Shown piece by piece: positions 14,508 through 22,481 of a DNA stretch of 45,756 bases. A program made the position numbers and the translations under genes. The notes under the pieces were generated by a model. The model made no database searches. It saw only the letters and a program-made list of their open reading frames with translations, and was not told where the DNA came from. Within the stretch, counting starts at the first letter, position 1. Every line of letters begins with the position of its first letter. Origin of the DNA: Acidobacteriota bacterium (GTDB lineage Bacteria; Acidobacteriota; Thermoanaerobaculia; Multivoradales; JAHEKO01); contig JAJCXP010000051.1 in NCBI GenBank assembly GCA_029263375.1, forward strand, positions 1 through 45,756, in the 5' to 3' direction.

Positions 14508-16720
14508 TAGAACGCGGGCAGTTCAACGCAGAACCTCGCCCCTCCCAAGTTCGTTTGGCTGTCGACACTTCTCCTTCCGCCAAGGTCGTCGACTATGGAC
14601 TGGACAATAGAGAGTCCAAGTCCGGTTCCCGTCGGTCGCTTCCGGTTCCCAACTTTGGTACTGAACAGAGGATCCCAGACCCTGTCTAGAAGGTCTAGGG
14701 CAACTCCAGGACCAGAGTCTGCAACACAGACCCTAAAAGACTCACGCCCTCCGAGCGCCCCTTTCTCCAAAGCCACCTCGATAACGCGACGCCCTTCCGC
14801 CTGCTGACAGGCAGTGAACGCGTTCGTGAGGAGGTTCAACAGAATCGACTCAACATCCATCGCGAAGGTGCGAACGATCAGGTTCTCGCTGGGCAGAATA
14901 TCCACGCGGATCTCTGAGGCCTCCAGAGCGGGGCGCAAGTCCTCGACAATGGACTCGACGAGAGTACGCAAGTCGAGCTTCCGCCGAGTTCGCTTGTCTC
15001 TTCGGACCCTCGCGAGTGCAAACGCGCCCCAAGCAGCCACTTGACTCGCATACTTGATCGCCTTGCCGATCTCCCTCTTCGCTAGGTCGTGAGAGGAACG
15101 CTCTTCTAGTGAGGCTCGAGCGACTTGGAGAGACCCTGTCACTTGGTCAATAGCAGCTTGAGTCTCGTGTGCAAAAACTGCTGCCGCGATGCCCACACTC
15201 GCAAGCCCACGAAAAACGGTCGTTTGAGAAACGAGGTCCTTGAGCGCGGCAGAGGCCTCTTCAAGACGGACCCCGACGAAAGCCACCTCGTCTATCGCCT
15301 CTGCAAACCGGACTTTTTCTTTCATGGGGACAGCCGAGATCGAAGTGAGCTCATCCCGCAGGGAGTCCAGATCACCACGGAGTCTTCGCATTTGCTCGCT
15401 CGGCCGGAGAACCGTTGCACGCTGGTTCGATGTCGAGAATGTCTTGTGGTACTCAACCTCCAACAAGGTGATAGCTCCCAATACGACATCCCTTAGAAGC
15501 GAGAAAGCATCGTTTTGAACTAAGCCTTCCCGGGAAGCGCTATCGCGGAGATCCGGGTTCTGATCGCGCCCAATAAGAATGGCACCGACGATCTGAGTGG
15601 GCGAGACCTTGAAGTCCAGTCTGCTCGGGCCTGCTGGATCTCTGGCTTTCCTGTCGCCCAACCTAAGCCAGTCTCCTTCTGAGCTACCAGGATCTCCGTA
15701 AGGCCTCACCCTGATGTTGTCTCGATAGATTCGTACGCCAGCATTGCTGTCGAGGAATTCTCGAAGTTCGGAGAGACTAAAACTGGTTCCAGCAACCAGG
15801 CTCTGCCTACGCGGGTAGAAAAGAAGGCGAAGGGCGACTCGCCCAAGAGAAGGCTTCGCATGTTCCCTGCTTCTCCATCGCCCGATGCGCTGGATGAGTT
15901 GATCCCACGGGAGCTTACCGCTCGCCTCCCGTTGCCCGCCTTCGGGGTCATCTTCACGCCTACGGATTGCCCACTCAAACTCGGCGCCGTCGAATGACGC
16001 CTTCATGTCAAGGAGGGCAGAGTGCAAGAACAAGGGAGTCACGGTGCCGTTTGGAGCCCCCGGGATGTCTGACTGGAGCTCAATCTCAAAGTCTGTCCGT
16101 GCCTCCTCGAATGGAGGAACCAAAATTGCAAGTTCTCTCTCCAAGGCGTCTAGATCAGCGATGCCCCACACTTGGCGGAGGCCTGTAATGGTGAGCTCAG
16201 TCCCAGACAAGGCCGGGCCACTCCGGCTAGGGAGGTCTACCGCTGATGGCTCATCAAACTCGACCGAGACTTCCTCGAGGGCCCGATCATCGACATCAAA
16301 ATCATCCCAGCAAACCCGTACTTCTAGCGGCCTTTCACCCTCTCGTACCGTTCTCATTCGGAGGTTGGATCCCAGCCGATCCGCGGAGAGCCTGCCGACC
16401 CCCTTCTCACCCGTAACCCTCCGACCTCCCTTGGTCTTCTTGTTCGCCGTCTTGCCGGAGAATCCGATTCGAAGCCAAGAGCGCTCAACCTCTTCGGCGC
16501 TCATTCCTGATCCGTTGTCGACGACTCGGATTCTTCCAGGCCCCGAGGTGGTTGTGATTTCGATCACGACCAGCGTCGCTCCTGCGTCATAGCTGTTCTT
16601 GACCAGTTCAAGCAGGGCGGTCGTGTGGGTCTTGATGCTGTCCCGGCCTAGGGACAGAAGAGCCCTTGCGTCCACACTAAAGTGCTTAGTCTCTCTCGCG
16701 TTCTTAGGCACGGTGGTCAA
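14507..16720 (-). CDS. Double-GHKL ATPase / histidine kinase of a candidate defence cassette
   Basis: 737 residues with two separate ATP-binding modules. Module 1 is HSP90/MORC-like: LLELVKNSYDA (36-46, catalytic Glu38 and Asn42), VVDNGSGM (66-73) and GEKGVGRLS (104-112), followed by an S5-like region with RDNIRVRPYGD (333-343). A helical linker (about 440-500) leads to a histidine-kinase core: candidate phospho-His518 in AVFAHETQAAID, N-box LLNLLTNAF (Asn633), DSGPGV (668-673), F-box DPLFSTK and GTGLGLSI (698-705). No membrane segment, so it senses something inside the cell. First gene of the cassette. Start may be TTG 16720 or GTG 16711; neither has a strong ribosome-binding site. MORC/MutL-like ATPases are known from prokaryotic restriction-type operons. 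Confidence 0.8.
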   Translation of the reverse strand: MTTVPKNARETKHFSVDARALLSLGRDSIKTHTTALLELVKNSYDAGATLVVIEITTTSGPGRIRVVDNGSGMSAEEVERSWLRIGFSGKTANKKTKGGRRVTGEKGVGRLSADRLGSNLRMRTVREGERPLEVRVCWDDFDVDDRALEEVSVEFDEPSAVDLPSRSGPALSGTELTITGLRQVWGIADLDALERELAILVPPFEEARTDFEIELQSDIPGAPNGTVTPLFLHSALLDMKASFDGAEFEWAIRRREDDPEGGQREASGKLPWDQLIQRIGRWRSREHAKPSLGRVALRLLFYPRRQSLVAGTSFSLSELREFLDSNAGVRIYRDNIRVRPYGDPGSSEGDWLRLGDRKARDPAGPSRLDFKVSPTQIVGAILIGRDQNPDLRDSASREGLVQNDAFSLLRDVVLGAITLLEVEYHKTFSTSNQRATVLRPSEQMRRLRGDLDSLRDELTSISAVPMKEKVRFAEAIDEVAFVGVRLEEASAALKDLVSQTTVFRGLASVGIAAAVFAHETQAAIDQVTGSLQVARASLEERSSHDLAKREIGKAIKYASQVAAWGAFALARVRRDKRTRRKLDLRTLVESIVEDLRPALEASEIRVDILPSENLIVRTFAMDVESILLNLLTNAFTACQQAEGRRVIEVALEKGALGGRESFRVCVADSGPGVALDLLDRVWDPLFSTKVGNRKRPTGTGLGLSIVQSIVDDLGGRRSVDSQTNLGGARFCVELPAF

Positions 16721-16793
16721 TTGTAGTCGTGTTCTGTCAGCTGGAGAACTATCGTTGGGTGCTCATGTCTACGAATACCCCACATTTCAGAGT

Positions 16794-17177
16794 CTAGACC
16801 CGGGTCAGTTGGGGCAGCTGATCGAAATGCGGATCCCGGTCACAGAGCGCCAGCCCGTGCTGAATGACCAGTGCGGCGATCCAGATGTCGTTGGTGGGAA
16901 TCGCCGTGCCCTGACTCCGGAGCTGACGGAAGACCGAGGCGTAGGCCCGAGTCGTCTGGTCGTCGGCATCGAGAACAGAGACGCCGGGTTCGAGCAGTAG
17001 ACGACCGAGCATCCCCTCGTTCGCTGCGCCCGCGCTACCGATCGAGAAGCCGGCGCGTAGCTCGGCGACCACCACGAAAGGTAGGTGGACGCTGTCCGCC
17101 GACTCGACGAGCGCCGTGACCTCCGGTACTCCGCGCGCGAGGTCGGTGTAGCGACTGGTATCGAGGGCGACCTTCAC
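16794..17177 (-). CDS. vapC: VapC-type PIN-domain toxin
   Basis: 127 residues, usual size for VapC ribonucleases. The acidic metal-binding set of PIN domains is visible: Asp6 in VALDTSRYTDL, a glutamate in VVVAELRAGF, an aspartate in TNDIWIAALV and a C-terminal CDRDPHFDQL. Such toxins cut tRNA or rRNA when released from their antitoxin. Starts with GTG overlapping the antitoxin stop (GTGA, 17174-17177). Its stop is 73 bases from the kinase start of the candidate defence cassette, on the same strand, so read-through into the cassette is possible. Target RNA cannot be predicted. Confidence 0.87.
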   Translation of the reverse strand: MKVALDTSRYTDLARGVPEVTALVESADSVHLPFVVVAELRAGFSIGSAGAANEGMLGRLLLEPGVSVLDADDQTTRAYASVFRQLRSQGTAIPTNDIWIAALVIQHGLALCDRDPHFDQLPQLTRV

Positions 17178-17416
17178 TTCCAGAGATCCTCGTCGATCAG
17201 GTCCTGGTCGGCCAGGGCGCGGTCAAACTCGGGATCCTCGATCCAACTGCCGGCGATCGCACTCAGATCGCGCTGTCGCCGGGGCCGCCCCCCGAGCCCC
17301 AGACCACGGATCATTGCTCTCAAGGCCGCCTCGTTGAGGGTAGTTCCCTCCTCGATTGCCCAGCGTCGGAGAGCCTGATCAAGTCCAGGAGGGACGTTCC
17401 TGAGGGTGTACTGCAT
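17174..17416 (-). CDS. vapB: VapB/FitA-type antitoxin
   Basis: 80 residues. The N-terminus MQYTLRNVPPGLDQALRRWA is a ribbon-helix-helix DNA-binding domain of the FitA kind. The C-terminus, rich in Asp and Trp (WIEDPEFDRALADQDLIDED), fits the toxin-binding tail. It neutralises the PIN toxin encoded directly downstream and probably represses its own promoter in the 118 bases before the start. Upstream of it the next same-strand gene begins the aminotransferase/lipid-kinase group, which marks the island edge. Confidence 0.82.
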   Translation of the reverse strand: MQYTLRNVPPGLDQALRRWAIEEGTTLNEAALRAMIRGLGLGGRPRRQRDLSAIAGSWIEDPEFDRALADQDLIDEDLWK

Positions 17417-17534
17417 GCAGATATTCTAGGCACTGCATTCACTTCTTGCAAGCAGCGGAGCCCTGGAGTTCTCATGTCCATCGAACTAGACGGAAAGCCA
17501 AGGCAGACTCTGCCAAGTCCTCGCCTAGCGCCCG

Positions 17535-18692
17535 CTAGTCTGCGAGAGCGATTGCCAACCTGTTCCCGAGCCCCCGCAACCGCTCAACCGGCTCGTTCGA
17601 GAACACGAACCGAACGAAGCGGTCGGCGCTCGGCCCCCAGTTCGTCATCGCCGTCGCGGCGACCTTGGCCCGCTCGAGAAGCCGCTTCGAGGCTTCCGCG
17701 CCGGTGAGCCCGAGCGGCTCGACGTCCATCAAGAGCGACCAGCCGCCGTGGGGCGGGACCGCCCGGAAGTCCCTCAGCTCCTCGAGCAGCACGTCCCGGC
17801 GCTCCTGCCAGACGTGGACGCTTTCGCGGATGCCGTCATCGGCGCTCTCGATCGCCGCCGCCACCGCACCCATCGCGATCCCGGTCTGGCAGACCACGTT
17901 GCTGATGCTCACCCGGGCGACATCGGCGAGCAGCTCGGCGGGGCCAACCACCCAACCCACCCGCCAGCCGATCATGCGGTACTCCTTGGACGCCGAGCCG
18001 ATCGTCACGACCCGCCCGGCCATCTCCGGGAAGGACGCCGGGTGGATCACGCGCCGATCGTCGAAGAGGATCCGCTCCATCGCGCTGTTGTCGATCAGCC
18101 AGCAGTCGGCGCGCCGGCAGAAGTCGACCACGCTGCCCCACTCCTCGCTCGTGAAGACCGCGCCGGTGGGCATCGCCGGACTCATCATGAGCGCCGCTCT
18201 GACCGGCCCGGGGTCGATCTTCGAGAGCGCCTCGGTGTCGAGGCGCCAGCCGTCCGGCGTAGCGACGAGAGGCACGTAACGCGGCACCCCTCCGGCCAGC
18301 CGCACCCGGTTGATCAGACCGACGTAGATCGGATCGGTCATCAGCACCTCGTCGCCGGGCTCGAGAATCGACAGCAGCACGTTGAGTACCCCGGAAAGGC
18401 CGCCGGCCGAGATCAGCGACTGCGTGCGCCAGTCGTAGGCGACTCCCGCCTGCCGGCCGACGTGCGCCGCCGCCGCCCTACGCGTCTCCTCGAGGCCGAG
18501 AAAGGGCAGGTAGCTGTTGGCGTCGTCATCGTCCACGGCGGCCCGGGTCACCGCCAGCGCCGCGGCCGGTGGGCGTAGATCGGTGTCCAGATTCTCCAGC
18601 CGCAGCAGCTCGGGATCCCCCAGGCCGTCGGCCAGGGCACCCATGTCTTCGACGCCGATCTTGGTGATGTGCTCGAGCCTGGATACAGACAT
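17535..18692 (-). CDS. Class I/II PLP-dependent aminotransferase
   Basis: 385 residues, fold type I. Seen: NSYLPFLGLEETRRAAAAHV near the N-terminus, the cofactor-binding SAGGLSGVLNVLLSILEPGD, LMTDPIYVG, a SPAMPTGAVF segment (usually NP-x-NPTG), WLIDNSAMER in place of the usual D-x-AY, and the PLP-lysine motif GSASKEYRMIGWRVGW. The amino donor cannot be told from sequence. The start at ATG 18692 has AGGAG seven bases upstream. Lies 24 bases after the lipid-kinase-like gene, probably in one operon, though no functional link is obvious. Confidence 0.85.
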   Translation of the reverse strand: MSVSRLEHITKIGVEDMGALADGLGDPELLRLENLDTDLRPPAAALAVTRAAVDDDDANSYLPFLGLEETRRAAAAHVGRQAGVAYDWRTQSLISAGGLSGVLNVLLSILEPGDEVLMTDPIYVGLINRVRLAGGVPRYVPLVATPDGWRLDTEALSKIDPGPVRAALMMSPAMPTGAVFTSEEWGSVVDFCRRADCWLIDNSAMERILFDDRRVIHPASFPEMAGRVVTIGSASKEYRMIGWRVGWVVGPAELLADVARVSISNVVCQTGIAMGAVAAAIESADDGIRESVHVWQERRDVLLEELRDFRAVPPHGGWSLLMDVEPLGLTGAEASKRLLERAKVAATAMTNWGPSADRFVRFVFSNEPVERLRGLGNRLAIALAD

Positions 18693-18716
18693 GAAGATCT
18701 CCTCTCTTTGACGACG

Positions 18717-19616
18717 CTAGTTTCCGGCCACGGCTCGCAGCGCCCCAGGGACGACCGAGAGATCAACGCCTTCAGCGCCTACCTCGCCCACGAGCTCGCC
18801 GTCGCTCGCGAGCAACACGGCAGGCTCGGCGGTGATCCGCACCCGCCGGCTGCGGACGACGGAAACCGCCGGGTGCTCGACGTGGCGACCAGTGAAGACA
18901 CTCGGAAAGATCCGCAGCAGGGTCAGCTTGGCGACCCGATCGACGACCACGACGTCGAGCCGGCCGTCGGTCATCTTCGCTTCGGGTGCGATCAGCATGC
19001 CGCCTCCGTAGAGCGGCGCGTTACAGCTGGTCACGAACATCGCGCGCCGCTCGAACCGGCCCGCGTCATGAACAATAGTCAGCCGCGAAGCCTGGAACCG
19101 GACCAGTGTCCGGACCGCCGCAAGCACGTAGGTCGCGCTGCGCGGAATCCAGCGCGGCTGGGCGTTGGCCGTCCGGGTGACCGAGCTGTCGAAGCCCAGG
19201 CTGGCGTAGAGGCCGCCCCAGACCTGCGCGAACCCCGGGCGCTCGATCCGGATCAGATCGATCTCGCGGGCGGTGCCGTCGAAGGCCAGCGCCAGGGCGG
19301 CCTCGGGGTCACGCGGCAGACCGAGGCAGGCGGCGAAATCGTCTCCCCGACCGGTCGGCACGACCGCCAGCTCGCAACCGCTCGTCGCCAGCGCCTGCAG
19401 AACGAGATGTACCGTCCCGTCGCCGCCGATCGCCACGACTCGAGCCACTCCCTCGTCCCGAGCGCGCTTGGCCCGCGCGGTGAGATCTCTGGCGTTCTCG
19501 GACAGCTCGACCGACGCGCCGCGCGCAGCGACCGCGGACTCGACCGCGCTCAAGACGCGCCGCGCCCGTCCACCGCCCGCACTCGGGTTGACGAGAAAGC
19601 GGACTCCTGACCGCAT
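18717..19616 (-). CDS. Diacylglycerol kinase-like lipid kinase (YegS/DagK catalytic family)
   Basis: 299 residues. N-terminal NPSAGGGRARR phosphate-binding turn, then the family's nucleotide-binding signature AIGGDGTVHLVLQAL and a VPTGRGDDFAACLGL segment. The second half is a beta-sandwich with SCNAPLYGGGMLIAPEAKMTDGRLDVVVVD as its conserved centre (quoted in parts: YGGGMLIAPEA, DGRLDVVVVD). Members phosphorylate diacylglycerol, sphingoid bases or related lipids at the inner membrane; substrate unknown here. The family position NxGTGNDFA reads VPTGRGDDFA, a mild deviation. Likely co-transcribed with the downstream aminotransferase. Confidence 0.85.
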   Translation of the reverse strand: MRSGVRFLVNPSAGGGRARRVLSAVESAVAARGASVELSENARDLTARAKRARDEGVARVVAIGGDGTVHLVLQALATSGCELAVVPTGRGDDFAACLGLPRDPEAALALAFDGTAREIDLIRIERPGFAQVWGGLYASLGFDSSVTRTANAQPRWIPRSATYVLAAVRTLVRFQASRLTIVHDAGRFERRAMFVTSCNAPLYGGGMLIAPEAKMTDGRLDVVVVDRVAKLTLLRIFPSVFTGRHVEHPAVSVVRSRRVRITAEPAVLLASDGELVGEVGAEGVDLSVVPGALRAVAGN

Positions 19617-19656
19617 CGGCGCTTCGACGGTTAAGCGTGTGCTGGCCCCCTCTGCC

Positions 19657-21021
19657 CTAGCGCGTCGCCAACAGCTGCAGCCGGCTCAGCTGCGTCTCCA
19701 GATCGGCCAGGCGGCGATCCCGCTCAGCGTTCGCCCGCCTCTCTTCCTGGAGCTCGTTGAGCAGCAGGACCGAGAGCAGGTGGTACTTGACCGACTCCGG
19801 ACGTCCCTGGTCGTCGTACACCACCAGCTCCGGGAAGATCTCGGCGACCTCCTCCGCCACCAGGCCGAACTGAATCGGCTTGTCGCCGTCGGCAAACGCC
19901 CGTTGGTAGCGGAAGGTGACCGGCCGCAGGTCGAGCACCGGGTCCGACACCTGCGCCATGTCGCGGATCTCCTCTTTGTAGCGCCGCGACGAGTCGATGG
20001 TGCCGAGCTGGCCGTTGCTGTCGACCATCACGGTCATCGCGTCAGCCACGCCGGTGGTCGCGCCGCGCACTCCGGCGAGGAAGGTCGCCGTCTGGGCATC
20101 GCCGATCCGGATGGTGTCGCTCTCGACGCCGGCCGGCCCTTCGTTGCCGATCAGGATGTTGCGCGCGCTGCCGCCACCAAGGTTGTAGCCGGCGCGGCGA
20201 CCGAGGGCGATGTTGTCGTCGCCGGACACGGAGAAGAACAACGAGTAGCTACCGATGGCGACGTTGTTGCGACCGGTGACGCTGGTATAGAGAGCGTTCG
20301 CGCCGATCGCGGTGTTCTCTTGATTGAAGTTATTGAACGCCGCGCGATAGCCGACCGCCGTCTGCAGCCCGGCGCCGGTCGTGTTGTAGCGCAGCGCTTC
20401 GGTGCCGATCGCGGTGTTGCCGTTGCCGGTCGAGGTGTATAGCAGGGCGCTGTAGCCGATGGCGGTGTTGAAGTTGCCGTCGGCGTTTAGGACCAGGGCG
20501 TAGCGACCGATGGCGGTATTGCCGTTGCCCGTCAGGTTCTCGCGCAGCGTCATGTCGCCCATCGCGGTGTTGCTCGAGCCGCTTGTGTTGTTCAGCAGCG
20601 CGACACCACCGGCCGCGGTGTTGCCGGAGCCGTCGACGTTCTCTCGCAGGGCCCGATATCCGAAGGCGACGTTGTAGTAGCCGGTCGAGAGGCTGATCAG
20701 CGCGTCGGTGCCGACCGCGGTGTTGTAGACGCCTCCGTCTTGATGGATGAACGGGTAGCCGTTGCGGAAGATGGCGCCGCCGATGGAGACGTCGCCGGCC
20801 ACCGACAGATCGTAGGAGCCGGGCGGCGTGATGGCTCGCGGCAGGACACCGAGTGTGCCGCCGGTGAGCGCGCGCATCCCGCGGTCAGGGCGAAGCTCGT
20901 CCAGGAACGGAACAGGCGCCACGCCCATGCCCTCGGCGCCGAGCTCTCCCGCGGAAGCGACCGTCGAAAACGAAAGCGCCAACATGAAGGTCAACAGGAC
21001 GAGCATCAGATTCGGTCGCAT
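19657..21021 (-). CDS. Secreted protein with YadA-head-like repeats and a peptidase S74 chaperone domain
   Basis: 454 residues. A signal peptide (1-24, hydrophobic, ending VASAG) is followed by a glycine-rich region, then about eleven degenerate 17-residue repeats of the form NTAIGxxAL (residues 100-288), as in the heads of trimeric autotransporters. From residue 344 the sequence SSRRYKEEIRDM, LDLRPVTFRY, QFGLVAEEVAEIFPELV and YHLLSVLLLNELQEE is a peptidase S74 intramolecular chaperone domain, which trimerises and then cleaves itself at the serine in the SS pair. A coiled coil ends the protein. Likely a trimeric exported fibre. No phage genes surround it. ATG 21021 has GGAG upstream. Confidence 0.85.
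   Translation of the reverse strand: MRPNLMLVLLTFMLALSFSTVASAGELGAEGMGVAPVPFLDELRPDRGMRALTGGTLGVLPRAITPPGSYDLSVAGDVSIGGAIFRNGYPFIHQDGGVYNTAVGTDALISLSTGYYNVAFGYRALRENVDGSGNTAAGGVALLNNTSGSSNTAMGDMTLRENLTGNGNTAIGRYALVLNADGNFNTAIGYSALLYTSTGNGNTAIGTEALRYNTTGAGLQTAVGYRAAFNNFNQENTAIGANALYTSVTGRNNVAIGSYSLFFSVSGDDNIALGRRAGYNLGGGSARNILIGNEGPAGVESDTIRIGDAQTATFLAGVRGATTGVADAMTVMVDSNGQLGTIDSSRRYKEEIRDMAQVSDPVLDLRPVTFRYQRAFADGDKPIQFGLVAEEVAEIFPELVVYDDQGRPESVKYHLLSVLLLNELQEERRANAERDRRLADLETQLSRLQLLATR
20157..20724 (-). repeat. Degenerate 51-base tandem repeats encoding NTAIGxxAL units
   Basis: Within the S74 protein gene, about eleven consecutive 51-base units encode 17-residue repeats with consensus N[TV]A[IV]G-x3-L. 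One unit (LQTAVGYRAA) is irregular in length. The DNA copies have diverged, so this is an old expansion under selection for protein shape rather than a recent slippage tract. Confidence 0.75.
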
Positions 21022-21127
21022 CACGCCTCTCCTCTTTGCCGGGCGATTCGAAGGATGAATCGGCCTGGCAGCACGATACCTGGTTGATGGAGCGCGGCGC
21101 CACAGCGGCCGGCAGACCGAAAAGCGG

Positions 21128-22309
21128 CTAACTGATGATCGGGAGCGGCGACGCCAAGTCGCGGTTCTGGAACGTCAGCGCGTGACTGTAGCGCGCCGCA
21201 AGAGCCGCCGTGTCTTCGCGGGTCACCAGACGCTCGTACAGATTCGTGCGCTGAGCCGGCGCGTAACCCGCGCTCGAGATCAGGTGCTCCATCTCCTCCT
21301 GGCTCATCCGAAACGACGTCCCCGCCGCCGAAACCACGTTCTCCTCGATCATGATCGAGCCCATGTCGTCGGCGCCGAACTTGAGCCCCAGCTGGCCGAT
21401 CTTCTTGCCCTGAGTGACCCAACTGGTCTGGAAGTGGGTGACGTTGTCGATGAAGAGTCGCGAGACCGCCAGCGTCTTGAGGTATTCGTCGGCGAACGTC
21501 TCCGGCACGTCCTGCATGTCGGTGTGGTCGTGCTGGAAAGTCCAGGAGATGAAGGCGGTGAACCCGCCGGTCTCGTCCTGTAGATCTCGGATGCGCTGCA
21601 TGTGCTCGACCCGCGTCTCGAGCCCCTCGCCCATGCCGTACATCATCGTCGCCGACGTTCGCAGGCCGTGGGCGTGCGCCTGCCGCATGATGTCGAGCCA
21701 CTCCTCGGTGGAGGTCTTGGTGTAGGCCAGAACCTCCTTGCGCACGTCGTCCTGAAGGATCTCGGCGCCGCCGCCCGGAATCGACATCAGCCCGGCCTGC
21801 TTGAGCGCTCCGATCACCTCGTGGAAGCTCATGCGCTCCTTCTTGGCGATGAACTTCACCTCTGGCGGTGAAAACGCGTGCAGGTGAACGTCCGGATAGC
21901 GCTCACGCAGCTCGCTCAGCAGATCGGTGTAGTAGCTGAGCGGCAGGTCGGGATGCACTCCGCCCTGCATCAGGATGCCGGTGCCGTTGAGCGCCAGCGT
22001 CTCCTCGATCTTCTTGCCGATCTCGTCGGTCGAGAGCAGGTAGCCCTCTTCGTGACCCGGCGGCCGGTAGAAGGCGCAGAACCGACAGTTGTAGACACAG
22101 ACGTTCGTGTAGTTGATGTTGCGATCGATGTTGTAGGTCGCGACCGCCGGGTCGTTGTGCCGGTTGCGCACCTCGTCCGCGGTCAGGCCGAGGTCGATCA
22201 GATCGCCCTTCAAGAGGAGCTCGTGGGCGTCGCCGGCGGAGATGCGCGTGCCGGCCACGGCATCGGCGAGGATGTCGGACACAGGTCGACTGCTCGGAGT
22301 CAGCTCCAT
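21128..22309 (-). CDS. mqnC: Dehypoxanthine futalosine cyclase MqnC
   Basis: 393 residues, radical SAM enzyme. Converts dehypoxanthine futalosine to cyclic dehypoxanthine futalosine in the futalosine route to menaquinone. Seen: YTNVCVYNCRFCAFYR with the CxxxCxxC cluster motif, GTGILMQGGVHPDLPL, IPGGGAEI, TSATMMYGMGE and FISWTFQ, all standard for MqnC. I chose ATG 22309 (MELTPSSRPV), preceded by AGGA, over an upstream TTG. The partner enzyme gene mqnA lies at 26348-27148, separated by a kinase and a DUF1028 gene. Other steps of the pathway are not in the window. Confidence 0.92.
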   Translation of the reverse strand: MELTPSSRPVSDILADAVAGTRISAGDAHELLLKGDLIDLGLTADEVRNRHNDPAVATYNIDRNINYTNVCVYNCRFCAFYRPPGHEEGYLLSTDEIGKKIEETLALNGTGILMQGGVHPDLPLSYYTDLLSELRERYPDVHLHAFSPPEVKFIAKKERMSFHEVIGALKQAGLMSIPGGGAEILQDDVRKEVLAYTKTSTEEWLDIMRQAHAHGLRTSATMMYGMGEGLETRVEHMQRIRDLQDETGGFTAFISWTFQHDHTDMQDVPETFADEYLKTLAVSRLFIDNVTHFQTSWVTQGKKIGQLGLKFGADDMGSIMIEENVVSAAGTSFRMSQEEMEHLISSAGYAPAQRTNLYERLVTREDTAALAARYSHALTFQNRDLASPLPIIS

Positions 22310-22481
22310 CCGTCCTACTCTATGGAAAGCCCCCGACAGCGACAAGTCGAGTGCCGAGCATTCAAGTCGAACTCAGTATCGACCACGAAGGGCTCGGGCG
22401 CCCGCTATACTGCCAGGAGGAACAGATTGGCCGCGAGCCGCCGTCGCCCCGCCCCGGGCTGTCGTGCGCGCTTGGACCCAG
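22310..22481. other. Divergent promoter region of mqnC and the Ser/Thr kinase gene
   Basis: 172 bases between two divergent starts. A strong ribosome-binding-like AGGAGG at about 22415 is not followed by an in-frame start for the kinase at normal spacing. Either it serves an unseen short peptide or it is chance. No operator symmetry was recognised. Confidence 0.3.

Noticed and set aside
13212-16720. Retron or classical Septu system
   Set aside because: No reverse transcriptase, no msr/msd structure and no PtuA-type ABC ATPase; the ATPase present is of the GHKL class.
14507-16720. Ordinary membrane two-component sensor
   Set aside because: No membrane helix, an extra HSP90/MORC-type ATPase, and the receiver partner has no DNA-binding domain.
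19657-21021. S74 domain as evidence of a prophage
   Set aside because: The protein has a signal peptide and no capsid, tail, lysis or integrase genes are nearby.
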